Below are positions 17,238-24,280 of a DNA stretch of 64,000 nucleotides, in pieces; position 1 is the stretch's first letter; every line of letters begins with the position of its first letter. The notes under the pieces were generated by a model. The model worked only from the letters and a program-made list of their open reading frames with translations. It was not told the origin of the DNA and did no database searches. Source of the stretch: Lentzea aerocolonigenes (GTDB lineage Bacteria > Actinomycetota > Actinomycetes > Mycobacteriales > Pseudonocardiaceae); assembly GCF_000955955.1 (NCBI RefSeq), contig NZ_JYJG01000020.1, positions 55,789-119,788 on the forward strand, given 5' to 3'. The translations under genes and the position numbers were made by a program.

Positions 17238-18851
17238 ATGAACATGCCTTGGAATCTCGCGCGAGAGACGGCCCGCTCGGCCGCCAAGCCGCTGGAGGGT
17301 CTTGAGCAGGCCTTGCCGGACGCTCTCGGCCTGGCGCTAGCCGCCGGTGTGCACGCCTGGGCCAGCCAGCCGACCTGTGACACCTCGGCGATGGACGGCT
17401 ACGCGGTGTCCGGCCCGGGCCCGTGGACGATCGTGGGCCGAGTGGCGGCGGGCGACCCGGTGCCGGGCGTCGAGCTCACCGAGGGCGAGGCGTTCGGCAT
17501 CGCGACAGGCGCGCCGGTGCCGGACGGCTCCGACTCGGTGATCCCGGTGGAGCTGTGCGCGGTCGAGGGTTCGACGCTCTGGACACCTGCGGGCGACCGG
17601 CCCGGGACGAACGGGTGCCACTCAGGCGTTCAACGCGCCAGCCACCCCGTCGCACGATCCAACTCCGGCCGTGACGTACCTGGGAATCTCGGCTCCACGC
17701 CACTCGCCCCCGACCTCCACGCGCCCGACCAACCCGACACGTCCCTCACCCCTGGCCTCCACACGCCCGAACAACCCAGCGTGCCCCACACTCCCGGCCA
17801 CCACACACCCGAGCACCCCACCGCACCCCTCACCCCCAGCCACCACACCCCCGAACAACCCAACACGCCCCTCACTCCCGGCCTCCGCAGCGCTCCTCTT
17901 GCCCGCGGCCACCACACGCCCGAGCACCCCAGCGCGCCCCTCACCCCCAGCCACCACACGCCCGAGCAACCCAGCGCTCCCCTTGCCCGCGGCCTCCACA
18001 CGCCCGAGCAGCCTGGCGGGAGCACGGCGCGCCACCCCGGTCGTCCGCATGCCCTCCACCAGGCGGCGCCCCTTCACCCCGGCAAACACATCCGCCGTCG
18101 TGGCGAGGACTGGTCAGCGGGCGACGAGCTCGTCCCCGCCGGATCCCTCGTCACCCCAGCGGTTCTCGGCCTGGCCGCGGGAGCAGGCCACGACACCCTC
18201 CTCGTCCACCGCCGCCCCCGAGTGGCCGTGATCGTGACCGGCGACGAACTCCTCCACGCCGGCCCACCCCGCCCAGGCCGGGTCCGCGACGCCATCGGCC
18301 CGATGCTCCCCGGCCTCCTCAGCGGAGCCGATCTCCTGGGCACCACCCACCTGCGCGACGACCCCTCCGCCCTCGCCGACGCCCTCATCTTCGACGCGGC
18401 CGACGTCCTCGTCACGTGCGGCGCCACCTCGGTCGGCCCGGCGGACCACCTCCGCCGAGTGCTCGCAGACCTCGACGCCGAGATCCTCGTCAGCGGAGTC
18501 GCCTGCCGCCCAGGCCACCCGATGCTGCTGGCGGTCCTGCCCGACAGCCGCTGCGTCGTCGGCCTGCCGGGCAACCCGTTCGCCGCTCTCGCCGCGGTCC
18601 TGACCCTGCTCCGGCCACTTCTCGACACCCTCAGCGGCCACACCGTCCGCCCACCGATCACGGCGTGGCTGGGCGATGTGAACGCTCACCCCAGAGACAC
18701 CCGCCTGATCTCGGTCACGAGAACCGGAGGCGAGGCCGTCCCCGTGGGTCACGACCGTCCGGGCTCGCTGTGGGGCGCCGCGCTGGCCGACGCCCTCGCC
18801 GTCGTGCCACCCGGACACCGGGGCGGAGAGGTCGAACTGCTGCCGTTCTAG
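17238..18851 (+). CDS. moeA: Molybdopterin molybdenumtransferase MoeA with a large repeat insertion
   Basis: 537 residues, well above the usual 400. Residues 1-120 are normal MoeA (CDTSAMDGYAV, GIATGAPVPDGSDSVIPVE). Residues about 290-537 resume with RRGEDWSAGDELVPAG, IVTGDEL, DVLVTCGATSVGPADHL and VVGLPGNPFAAL, the latter carrying Mo-insertion residues. Between them about 160 residues are low-complexity repeats of a HTPEQPxAPLTPxx unit. MoeA inserts molybdate into adenylylated molybdopterin, and with FdhD nearby it probably serves formate dehydrogenase. The stop shares the bases CTAG with the convergent pobA stop. Confidence 0.9.
   Translation: MNMPWNLARETARSAAKPLEGLEQALPDALGLALAAGVHAWASQPTCDTSAMDGYAVSGPGPWTIVGRVAAGDPVPGVELTEGEAFGIATGAPVPDGSDSVIPVELCAVEGSTLWTPAGDRPGTNGCHSGVQRASHPVARSNSGRDVPGNLGSTPLAPDLHAPDQPDTSLTPGLHTPEQPSVPHTPGHHTPEHPTAPLTPSHHTPEQPNTPLTPGLRSAPLARGHHTPEHPSAPLTPSHHTPEQPSAPLARGLHTPEQPGGSTARHPGRPHALHQAAPLHPGKHIRRRGEDWSAGDELVPAGSLVTPAVLGLAAGAGHDTLLVHRRPRVAVIVTGDELLHAGPPRPGRVRDAIGPMLPGLLSGADLLGTTHLRDDPSALADALIFDAADVLVTCGATSVGPADHLRRVLADLDAEILVSGVACRPGHPMLLAVLPDSRCVVGLPGNPFAALAAVLTLLRPLLDTLSGHTVRPPITAWLGDVNAHPRDTRLISVTRTGGEAVPVGHDRPGSLWGAALADALAVVPPGHRGGEVELLPF
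17680..18015. repeat. Degenerate 42-base tandem repeat inside moeA
   Basis: About six to seven imperfect 42-base units encode 14-residue repeats of the form HTPE(Q/H)PxxPLTPxx. The reading frame stays open across the array. It interrupts MoeA between two conserved blocks. The units vary too much and are too protein-like for a CRISPR array, and no unique spacers exist. Confidence 0.8.
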
Positions 18852-20014
18852 GCAGGCCAGCCCGTGTACCCCTCGGCCAGGTACCGCGACCCCGCCTCCG
18901 ACCCGACCACCGACCTCAGCTCACCCAGTTGCCGCCGCACGTCGAAGTCGGTCGCGCCGGGCAGCGCGTGCAGCATCGTCGTCATCCAGTACGAGAAGTG
19001 CTGCGCCTTCCACACCCGGTCCAGCGCCCGCGGCCCGTACTCGTCCAGGGCGTCGCTGTCGTTCTTGAGCAGCGCCCGTTCGATCACCTCGGCGAGCACG
19101 CGCACATCCGCCAGCGCCAGGTTGAGACCCTTCGCCCCGGTCGGCGGCACGGTGTGGGCGGCGTCGCCGGCGAGCAGGAGGTTGCCGTGCCGCATGGGTT
19201 CCGCGACGAACGACCGGAACCGCAGCACCGTCTTCTCGGTGATCGGCCCTTCCTTCAACGAGAACCCGTCCGGCCCGGCCACCCGAGCCTGCAGCTCCTC
19301 CCAGATCCGGTCGTCGGACCACGACGCGGGATCGGTCGACGGATCGCACTGGAAGTACATGCGCTGATGCGTCTCGGTGCGCTGGCTGATCAACGCGAAC
19401 CCTCGCGGCGAGTGCGCGTACACCAGTTCCGGCGCACTGCGCGGCGCCTCGGTGATGATCCCGAACCAGGCGAACGGGTATTCGCGGAAGCTGTGCGTGC
19501 GCACGACTTCCGGCACCTCGGCGCGGCAGATCGACCGCGACCCGTCCGCGCCGACGAGCAGATCGCAGTGCACCTCCTGGCGCACGCCATCGCTGTCGAC
19601 GAACCGGATCGCGGGCTCGTCGATGTCCACGCTGGTAGCGCTAACACCGAACCGCACATCACCGCCGTCACGCGCGCGAGCGTCCGCCAGGTCCACGAAC
19701 ACGTCGGTCTGCGGATACAGCCACACCGACTCGCCGACCAGAGCCCGGAAGTCGACCCGATGGCTCTCGCCGCCGAACCTCAGATCGATGCCCTCGTGCG
19801 GATGCCCGTCACGCAGCACGCGATCAGACACCCCGGTGTCGACGAGCAGCCGCGCGCTGTCAGCTTCCAGGATGCCCGCGCGGATCGTGTTCTCGATCTC
19901 CACGCGCGTCCTGTTGTCGATAACAACGCTGTCGATCCCGTTGAGCGACAACAGGTGCGAGAGCATCAACCCGGCCGGCCCGCCGCCGACGATGCCGACC
20001 TGAGTGCGCGTCAC
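18848..20014 (-). CDS. pobA: 4-hydroxybenzoate 3-monooxygenase
   Basis: 388 residues, the length of PobA. FAD motif VGIVGGGPAGLMLSHLL at the N-terminus, DG motif LLVGADGSRS (about residue 160) and GDAAHTVPPTGAKGLNLALAD (about 285-305), the FAD/NAD(P)H hydroxylase signature. It converts 4-hydroxybenzoate to protocatechuate, the substrate of PcaGH encoded upstream in the same run. It overlaps pcaC by 4 bases and is the last gene of the operon. A near-copy of the recurrent palindrome lies inside at 19633. Confidence 0.93.
   Translation of the reverse strand: MTRTQVGIVGGGPAGLMLSHLLSLNGIDSVVIDNRTRVEIENTIRAGILEADSARLLVDTGVSDRVLRDGHPHEGIDLRFGGESHRVDFRALVGESVWLYPQTDVFVDLADARARDGGDVRFGVSATSVDIDEPAIRFVDSDGVRQEVHCDLLVGADGSRSICRAEVPEVVRTHSFREYPFAWFGIITEAPRSAPELVYAHSPRGFALISQRTETHQRMYFQCDPSTDPASWSDDRIWEELQARVAGPDGFSLKEGPITEKTVLRFRSFVAEPMRHGNLLLAGDAAHTVPPTGAKGLNLALADVRVLAEVIERALLKNDSDALDEYGPRALDRVWKAQHFSYWMTTMLHALPGATDFDVRRQLGELRSVVGSEAGSRYLAEGYTGWPA
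19633..19646. repeat. Variant copy of the intragenic palindrome (one mismatch)
   Basis: TGGTAGCGCTAACA inside pobA, one base from the perfect 14-base form; read as Gly-Val-Ser-Ala-Thr on the coding strand. Confidence 0.6.
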
Positions 20015-20370
20015 GACTCCTCCTTCAAAACCTCACGAGCCACCGCGAACGCGTGGTTGGCCGCCGGCACACCGCAGTAGATCGCGCTCTGCAAGATCAC
20101 CTCACCGATCTCGTCGACGCTCAGCCCGTTCCGCCGCGCCGCCGACACGTGCAACTTCAGCTCGTCCCAATGCCCGCGCGCGATCAACGCCGTCAACGTG
20201 ATCGCACTCCGCATCCGCCGATCCAGTCCGGGCCGCGTCCAGATCTCGCCCCACGCGTACCGGGTGATGAACTCCTGGAAGTCCCGCGTGAACTCGTCCG
20301 GCGCGGCCCGGTCCACATGCGCGTCCCCGAGCACCTCACGCCGAACCCTCATGCCGTCGTCGTACGACAC
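20011..20370 (-). CDS. pcaC: 4-carboxymuconolactone decarboxylase
   Basis: 119 residues, single-domain PcaC. The family pattern is clear: RRMRSAITLTALIARGHWDELKLHVSAARRNGLS, then EVILQSAIYCGVPAANHAFAVA with the conserved Cys and His near residues 100-107. It turns 4-carboxymuconolactone into 3-oxoadipate enol-lactone. It overlaps pobA by 4 bases and the preceding hydrolase gene by 22 bases, so the whole run is probably one transcript. Confidence 0.93.
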   Translation of the reverse strand: MSYDDGMRVRREVLGDAHVDRAAPDEFTRDFQEFITRYAWGEIWTRPGLDRRMRSAITLTALIARGHWDELKLHVSAARRNGLSVDEIGEVILQSAIYCGVPAANHAFAVAREVLKEES

Positions 20371-20885
20371 CGCATCTCCTCAAACACCCGGACCAGCACC
20401 GCCGCCAACGCAGGCGACACAACGTCGTGCAACTCCCGCAACGGTTTGACCGCCACACCCGCCCGATAGCGGTCCAACGCCGCACAAGCCAGCGCGTACG
20501 ACTCCGCATCCACGTCCACCACCGGCACCGACTCGCGGAGACACACGACGGCCTCGAACGAACACTCACCTCGCGCGGCCAGCTCACGCCCAACAGCACC
20601 CCCGAACGACGCCCCGGCGTAAGCGACCCGCCGCCCGCACGCCAACGCCTCAACGCGCTCGCACAGCTGATCCGCGATGTCCTGCACGGTGAACGGCCCA
20701 TCCGCCGGGCCCCCGGAACCGTGGCCCGGCAGGTCCCACCCGATCACCTCGAACTCGCCGGCCAGCACCATCGCGCAGTCCCGCCACTGCGCCACCACGG
20801 ACGTCCCCACCTCAGGACCGGCGACCAGCACCCGCTCGGAGAACTCCGACCCCGCAAGCCGCGTCAGGCTCAGCTCAGTCGCCAT
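20349..20885 (-). CDS. PcaD-like alpha/beta hydrolase, unusually short
   Basis: 178 residues from ATG at 20885. It sits where pcaD (3-oxoadipate enol-lactonase) is expected and has the front half of an alpha/beta hydrolase: FEVIGWDLPGHGSGG and nucleophile elbow YAGASFGGAVGREL (serine at about residue 95). PcaD proteins are usually about 250 residues. The lid and the segment carrying the catalytic histidine appear missing or replaced by the helical end VSPALAAVLVRVFEEM. Either a trimmed enzyme or an inactive one. Confidence 0.65.
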   Translation of the reverse strand: MATELSLTRLAGSEFSERVLVAGPEVGTSVVAQWRDCAMVLAGEFEVIGWDLPGHGSGGPADGPFTVQDIADQLCERVEALACGRRVAYAGASFGGAVGRELAARGECSFEAVVCLRESVPVVDVDAESYALACAALDRYRAGVAVKPLRELHDVVSPALAAVLVRVFEEMRCRTTTA

Positions 20886-22287
20886 TTCTGTCAGACCCCT
20901 CTGAGACGATTGGGATGGGGACCTCGTGCTCCCCCCGGAGGGGGTCCAGTCGGGATCGATTCCGAGCGAGCACCTCGTCGACGAACGACTCGGCAGCCCC
21001 GAGATAGGTGGCCGGATCCGCACCGCCGCCACGCTCGGCCAGCTGCCCCTTGCCAGCCGCATCGGCGACATCGCCACGGGGGGCCTGCAGCTCCCCGCCA
21101 GCCGAATCAGCCCCACCGCCACGCGGGGCCAGCAGCTCCCCACCAGCCACATCAGCACCACCGCCACGCCGCGCCAGCAACTCCCCGCCAGCCGAATCAG
21201 CTGCGCTGCCACGCTCGACCGACTGCTCCCCACCAGCCGAATCAGCACCACTGCCACGCTCAGCCAGCAACTCCCCGGCCGCCGAAGCAGCCCGGCGCGC
21301 CATCACGTCCGCGTGCACCTCGAGCCCCTCGACCAGCTCAGCCGCCTGCGAAGCCGCCACCACCGCGAGCTCCAGCAACGCCCGGAACGCAGGCCACTCC
21401 GCGTGCCACGCCCCGTCCGGCCGCTCGTCCACCGCCCGCGCCGCACACAGGTGCAGCTGCGCCCCGAGCTGCGGCGCCTGCAACCCAGCACTGTTCACGA
21501 GCACCGACAACACCGGATTCCTCTTGTGCGGCATGGTCGACGACCCACCCCGCCCGGCCACGACCCCTTCGGACACCTCACCGATCTCCGGCCGCCCCAA
21601 CGTCAGCACATCGGCGGCCATCACCCCGAGCGCGTCGCACACCCGCACCAACGCGTCCCCGACCCGCGTCACCGGCGCGCGGTAGGTGTGCCACGGCAAC
21701 CCAGGCCACACCAAACCCAGATTCTGCGCGAAAGCCGAAGCGCCAGCGATCGGATCGACCAGCGAGGCCGCTCGTGACAACGTCCCCGCCGCTCCCCCGC
21801 ACTGCACCGGCAACCCAGCAGACACAACGGAAAGCTCGTCCAGCGAGTCCAGCACCCCGACCAGCCATCGAGCCGCCTTCAGCCCGAACGTGATCGGCAC
21901 GGCGAACTGCGTCAACGTCCGCCCGGCCATGACACTCGACCGGTGCTCAGCAGCCAGCCCACCAAGTCCAGTCGCAACCCGCGACAAATCAGCAGAAACC
22001 CGATCCAACACCGCGCGTGCGAGCAACATCAGCGCGCTGTCGAGCACGTCCTGACTCGTGAGTCCAGTGTGGACAGGCCCGGGAACCCGCGCACGCAACG
22101 CCGAAACCAGTGGCAGCACCGGATTTCCGGCAGCCTCGACCTCGACAGGATCCAGAACCGGCACCCACGACCCCAGCGAGACCGAGGTTCCCAGCACCCG
22201 AGCCCACGCCACCTCGACGTCCAAAAGTGCCCGGACCAGCGCGGCGTCGTCCACCAGTCCGGCAGCGCGATACGACCCGGGCAGCAC
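20875..22287 (-). CDS. pcaB: 3-carboxy-cis,cis-muconate cycloisomerase with repeat insertion
   Basis: 470 residues from GTG at 22287, two bases after the pcaG stop. Fumarase/aspartase superfamily: the signature GGSSTMPHKRNPV lies near residue 255 and TGLTSQDVLDSALM near 75. Residues about 333-423 are six copies of a 15-residue unit (AGGELLAxRGGGADS), after which a normal-looking C-terminal segment resumes with ATYLGAAESFVDEVLARNRS. PcaB lactonises 3-carboxymuconate in protocatechuate breakdown. The insertion lies in the C-terminal domain, away from the catalytic core. Confidence 0.9.
   Translation of the reverse strand: MLPGSYRAAGLVDDAALVRALLDVEVAWARVLGTSVSLGSWVPVLDPVEVEAAGNPVLPLVSALRARVPGPVHTGLTSQDVLDSALMLLARAVLDRVSADLSRVATGLGGLAAEHRSSVMAGRTLTQFAVPITFGLKAARWLVGVLDSLDELSVVSAGLPVQCGGAAGTLSRAASLVDPIAGASAFAQNLGLVWPGLPWHTYRAPVTRVGDALVRVCDALGVMAADVLTLGRPEIGEVSEGVVAGRGGSSTMPHKRNPVLSVLVNSAGLQAPQLGAQLHLCAARAVDERPDGAWHAEWPAFRALLELAVVAASQAAELVEGLEVHADVMARRAASAAGELLAERGSGADSAGGEQSVERGSAADSAGGELLARRGGGADVAGGELLAPRGGGADSAGGELQAPRGDVADAAGKGQLAERGGGADPATYLGAAESFVDEVLARNRSRLDPLRGEHEVPIPIVSEGSDRNGD
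21021..21290. repeat. 45-base tandem repeat inside pcaB
   Basis: Six imperfect 45-base units, each encoding 15 residues rich in Ala, Gly, Glu and Asp. Open in the pcaB frame throughout and, as a by-product, in other frames too. Different in period and sequence from the moeA array. Confidence 0.82.
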
Positions 22288-22289
22288 GG

Positions 22290-22778
22290 TCAGCTCCGCG
22301 GAAACGTGAAGAAGGGCGTCTCGGACGGCCCCTGCAGGTGGATGTCGAACCGCAGCCGGCCGTCGGCCTCCCGCGTGGCCGTCAACCCGTCCAGATCTGC
22401 CCCCGGCAGGTAGATCCGCGTGAACAACCGGTCCAGCAACCCCCGCGCGAACACCGTCACCGCGAAGAACGGCGCCCCCGGCTCGACAGTGCTGAACCAG
22501 TAGTGCCCAGCAAAATCCGTGCAGCACCGTCCCCACCCGGTGAACCCGTGCCCGCGCCGACGCAACGACCCACCGATGGCAGGCACCACGCCGGAAGCGT
22601 CAGCCTGCCGGATCTCGATCATCGCGTCCGGCACCACGTCCCCGGAACCGTCGTACACATATCCGTGCAGCACAACGGATCCAGCCGCCCCGAACGGCAC
22701 CAGCTCGGCATCGCCGGGATAGGCCAGCGCGTGGTGGAAGAACGGCCCGACGGTCTGCCCAGGAGTCGCTTCAGTCAT
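22290..22778 (-). CDS. pcaG: Protocatechuate 3,4-dioxygenase alpha subunit
   Basis: 162 residues. TPGQTVGPFFHHALAYPG at the N-terminus and the dioxygenase beta-sandwich (VLHGYVYDGSGDVVPDAMIEIRQAD, FTGWGRCCTDFAGHYWF) identify the alpha subunit, which lacks the iron ligands. It complexes with PcaH to cleave protocatechuate intradiol to 3-carboxy-cis,cis-muconate. Overlaps pcaH by 8 bases. Confidence 0.95.
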   Translation of the reverse strand: MTEATPGQTVGPFFHHALAYPGDAELVPFGAAGSVVLHGYVYDGSGDVVPDAMIEIRQADASGVVPAIGGSLRRRGHGFTGWGRCCTDFAGHYWFSTVEPGAPFFAVTVFARGLLDRLFTRIYLPGADLDGLTATREADGRLRFDIHLQGPSETPFFTFPRS

Positions 22779-23508
22779 CGGTCGGCTCCAGATAGGTCGC
22801 GTGGCTGCCGGTCAGCACGATGTCCCAGCGGTACCCCAGCAACCACTCGTGCTCGGACTGCGAGTGGTCGTAGGAGGCGATCAGCCGCTCCAGATCAGCG
22901 GGTGAGGTGATCGACTGCGCGATCGGGTCCAACGCGAGCAGCTGGTCGCCGGGGAAGTACATCTGCGTGATCAGCCGCTGTGTGAAGTCGGTGCCGAACA
23001 ACGAGAAGTGGATGTGCGCGGGCCGCCAGGCGTTGTGGTGGTTGCGCCACGGATAAGGCCCCGGCTTGATCGATGTGAACGAGTACCAACCGTCGTCGTC
23101 GGTCAGACACCGCCCCACGCCGGTGAAGAACGGGTCCAACGGCGCCGGGTGCTGATCGCCCTGGTGGGAGTAACGGCCAGCGGCGTTGGCCTGCCAGATC
23201 TCGACGAGCTGACGCCGCACCGGCCGCCCGTCGCCGTCCAGCACCCGGCCGTGCACGCGGATGCGCTCGCCGATGGGCTCGCCACCGCGCTGGATCGTCA
23301 GGTCGGACTCGACCGGGTCGACGTCGGAGTGGCCGAACACCGGGGCGAGCAGCTCGGCGCCCTCCGGATCGACCAGCTGCAGGTCCTTGGTCGGGTGACG
23401 CAGCAGGGTGCTGCGGTACGGCGGGAAGTCCAGCAGCGGCGCACCCCTCGGTGAGTCGGCCTGGATCTTCGCGATCTCGTCGCTGATCTCGTGCTGGCTG
23501 GTCGTCAC
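22771..23508 (-). CDS. pcaH: Protocatechuate 3,4-dioxygenase beta subunit
   Basis: 245 residues from GTG at 23508; longer frames upstream run through the promoter. VHGRVLDGDGRPVRRQLVEIWQANAAGRYSH begins the dioxygenase domain, and the non-haem iron ligands fit Tyr in AAGRYSH, Tyr in GPYPW and two His in RPAHIHFSLFG. PcaH carries the Fe(III) site for intradiol cleavage. First gene of the pca-pob run; a palindromic operator lies 46 bases upstream of the start. Confidence 0.93.
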   Translation of the reverse strand: MTTSQHEISDEIAKIQADSPRGAPLLDFPPYRSTLLRHPTKDLQLVDPEGAELLAPVFGHSDVDPVESDLTIQRGGEPIGERIRVHGRVLDGDGRPVRRQLVEIWQANAAGRYSHQGDQHPAPLDPFFTGVGRCLTDDDGWYSFTSIKPGPYPWRNHHNAWRPAHIHFSLFGTDFTQRLITQMYFPGDQLLALDPIAQSITSPADLERLIASYDHSQSEHEWLLGYRWDIVLTGSHATYLEPTDD

Positions 23509-23553
23509 GAGATCGAACGCTAGGGACGTGCACCGCACTCCGTCGACCGTATG

Positions 23554-23570
23554 CTTCCACTGAGCGGAAG
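23554..23570. promoter_or_regulatory. Candidate operator upstream of pcaH
   Basis: CTTCCACTGAGCGGAAG is a 17-base near-perfect palindrome (7 of 8 paired positions) 46 bases before the pcaH start. GGAA-type half-sites with this symmetry resemble IclR-family sites, the class that usually controls pca genes, but no IclR gene is in the window. Confidence 0.45.
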
Positions 23571-23605
23571 ATCGTCGCGGCACACGGCATCGAGCGCAAC
23601 CTGGC

Positions 23606-23635
23606 TTGACGAACCCCGAGACGACCGCTCATATT
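23606..23635 (+). promoter_or_regulatory. Promoter and operator of the TetR gene
   Basis: TTGACG (23606-23611), 18 bases, CATATT (23630-23635); the predicted start of transcription is the A of the ATG at 23642, giving a leaderless mRNA. The spacer contains AGACGACCGCTCAT (23619-23632), 13 of 14 bases identical to the operators at 24225 and 24258, so autoregulation is likely. Confidence 0.62.
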
Positions 23636-23641
23636 GGAAGG

Positions 23642-24214
23642 ATGCCGAGGGCCAGCGTGCGGGAGCAGATCGTCGACGCCGCATACGAGCAGTTCCACCG
23701 CCACGGCTACAACGCGGCGGGCGTCAAGCTGATCACCGACAGCGCGGGCGTGCCCAAGGGCTCGTTCTACAACCACTTCGAGAGCAAGGAAGCGCTCGCC
23801 CTCGTCGTGATGGACCGCTACGGCGAGTCGCGACACCTGGAAACGTTGGCAGACAAGAAAGTGTTAGCGCTAACACGGCTGCGCGAGCACTTCGAGTTCC
23901 TCGCCAAGGACATCGTCGACTTCGGCTACGAACGCGGCTGCGTCTACGGCAACTTCAGCACCGAGGCGGCCGACCACATCCCGGCGATCCGCGAGGGCGT
24001 CAGGACCGGCTTCGACCACTGGGCCGACGCGATCACCGCGGCGATCCGCGAAGCCCAGGAGGACGGGTCGATCACCTCGTCCCAGGATCCCGGAACACTC
24101 GGCCGCTTCCTGGTCAACGCCTGGGAGGGCGCGATCGTGGGCGAACGAGCGGCGAAGGACGGCTCCTCGTTCGCCGCGTTCTTCACCGTCGCGTTCGACA
24201 CGCTCCTCCGTTAG
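23642..24214 (+). CDS. TetR-family regulator
   Basis: 190 residues from ATG at 23642; an upstream frame to 23606 is rejected because it would translate through the promoter. The helix-turn-helix is clear: REQIVDAAYEQFHRHGYNAAGVKLITDSAGVPKGSFYNHFESKEAL (residues 6-50). The C-terminal ligand domain includes YERGCVYGNFSTEAADH. Matching operators upstream of itself and of the next gene suggest it represses both. A perfect 16-base palindrome (23861-23876) lies within the gene and uses TTA and CTA leucine codons. Confidence 0.88.
   Translation: MPRASVREQIVDAAYEQFHRHGYNAAGVKLITDSAGVPKGSFYNHFESKEALALVVMDRYGESRHLETLADKKVLALTRLREHFEFLAKDIVDFGYERGCVYGNFSTEAADHIPAIREGVRTGFDHWADAITAAIREAQEDGSITSSQDPGTLGRFLVNAWEGAIVGERAAKDGSSFAAFFTVAFDTLLR
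23861..23876. repeat. Intragenic palindrome, 16-base perfect copy
   Basis: GTGTTAGCGCTAACAC inside the TetR gene, read as Val-Leu-Ala-Leu-Thr with TTA and CTA codons, the same reading as the copy in the ABC permease gene. Confidence 0.82.
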
Positions 24215-24224
24215 GCCCATGAAA

Positions 24225-24274
24225 ATGACCGGTCGTCTCAAGCTCTTGACGACTCTAAGACGACCGGTCATATT
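24225..24274 (+). promoter_or_regulatory. Double TetR operator and promoter of the hydrolase gene
   Basis: ATGACCGGTCGTCT (24225-24238) and its exact inverse AGACGACCGGTCAT (24258-24271). The second lies inside a promoter TTGACG (24246-24251), 17 bases, CATATT (24269-24274) whose start point is the A of the ATG at 24281, so the transcript looks leaderless. Same architecture as the TetR gene's own promoter. Confidence 0.65.
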
Positions 24275-24280
24275 GAAGTC

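Noticed and set aside
17680..18015. CRISPR-like array inside moeA
   Set aside because: Units are adjacent and degenerate with no unique spacers, and the reading frame continues through them; it is a coding minisatellite.
20349..21257. A long minus-strand frame covering the PcaD-like gene and the pcaB repeat, with an odd Val/Leu-rich repeat N-terminus
   Set aside because: The N-terminal part is only the second frame of the 45-base repeat inside pcaB; the real start is ATG at 20885.
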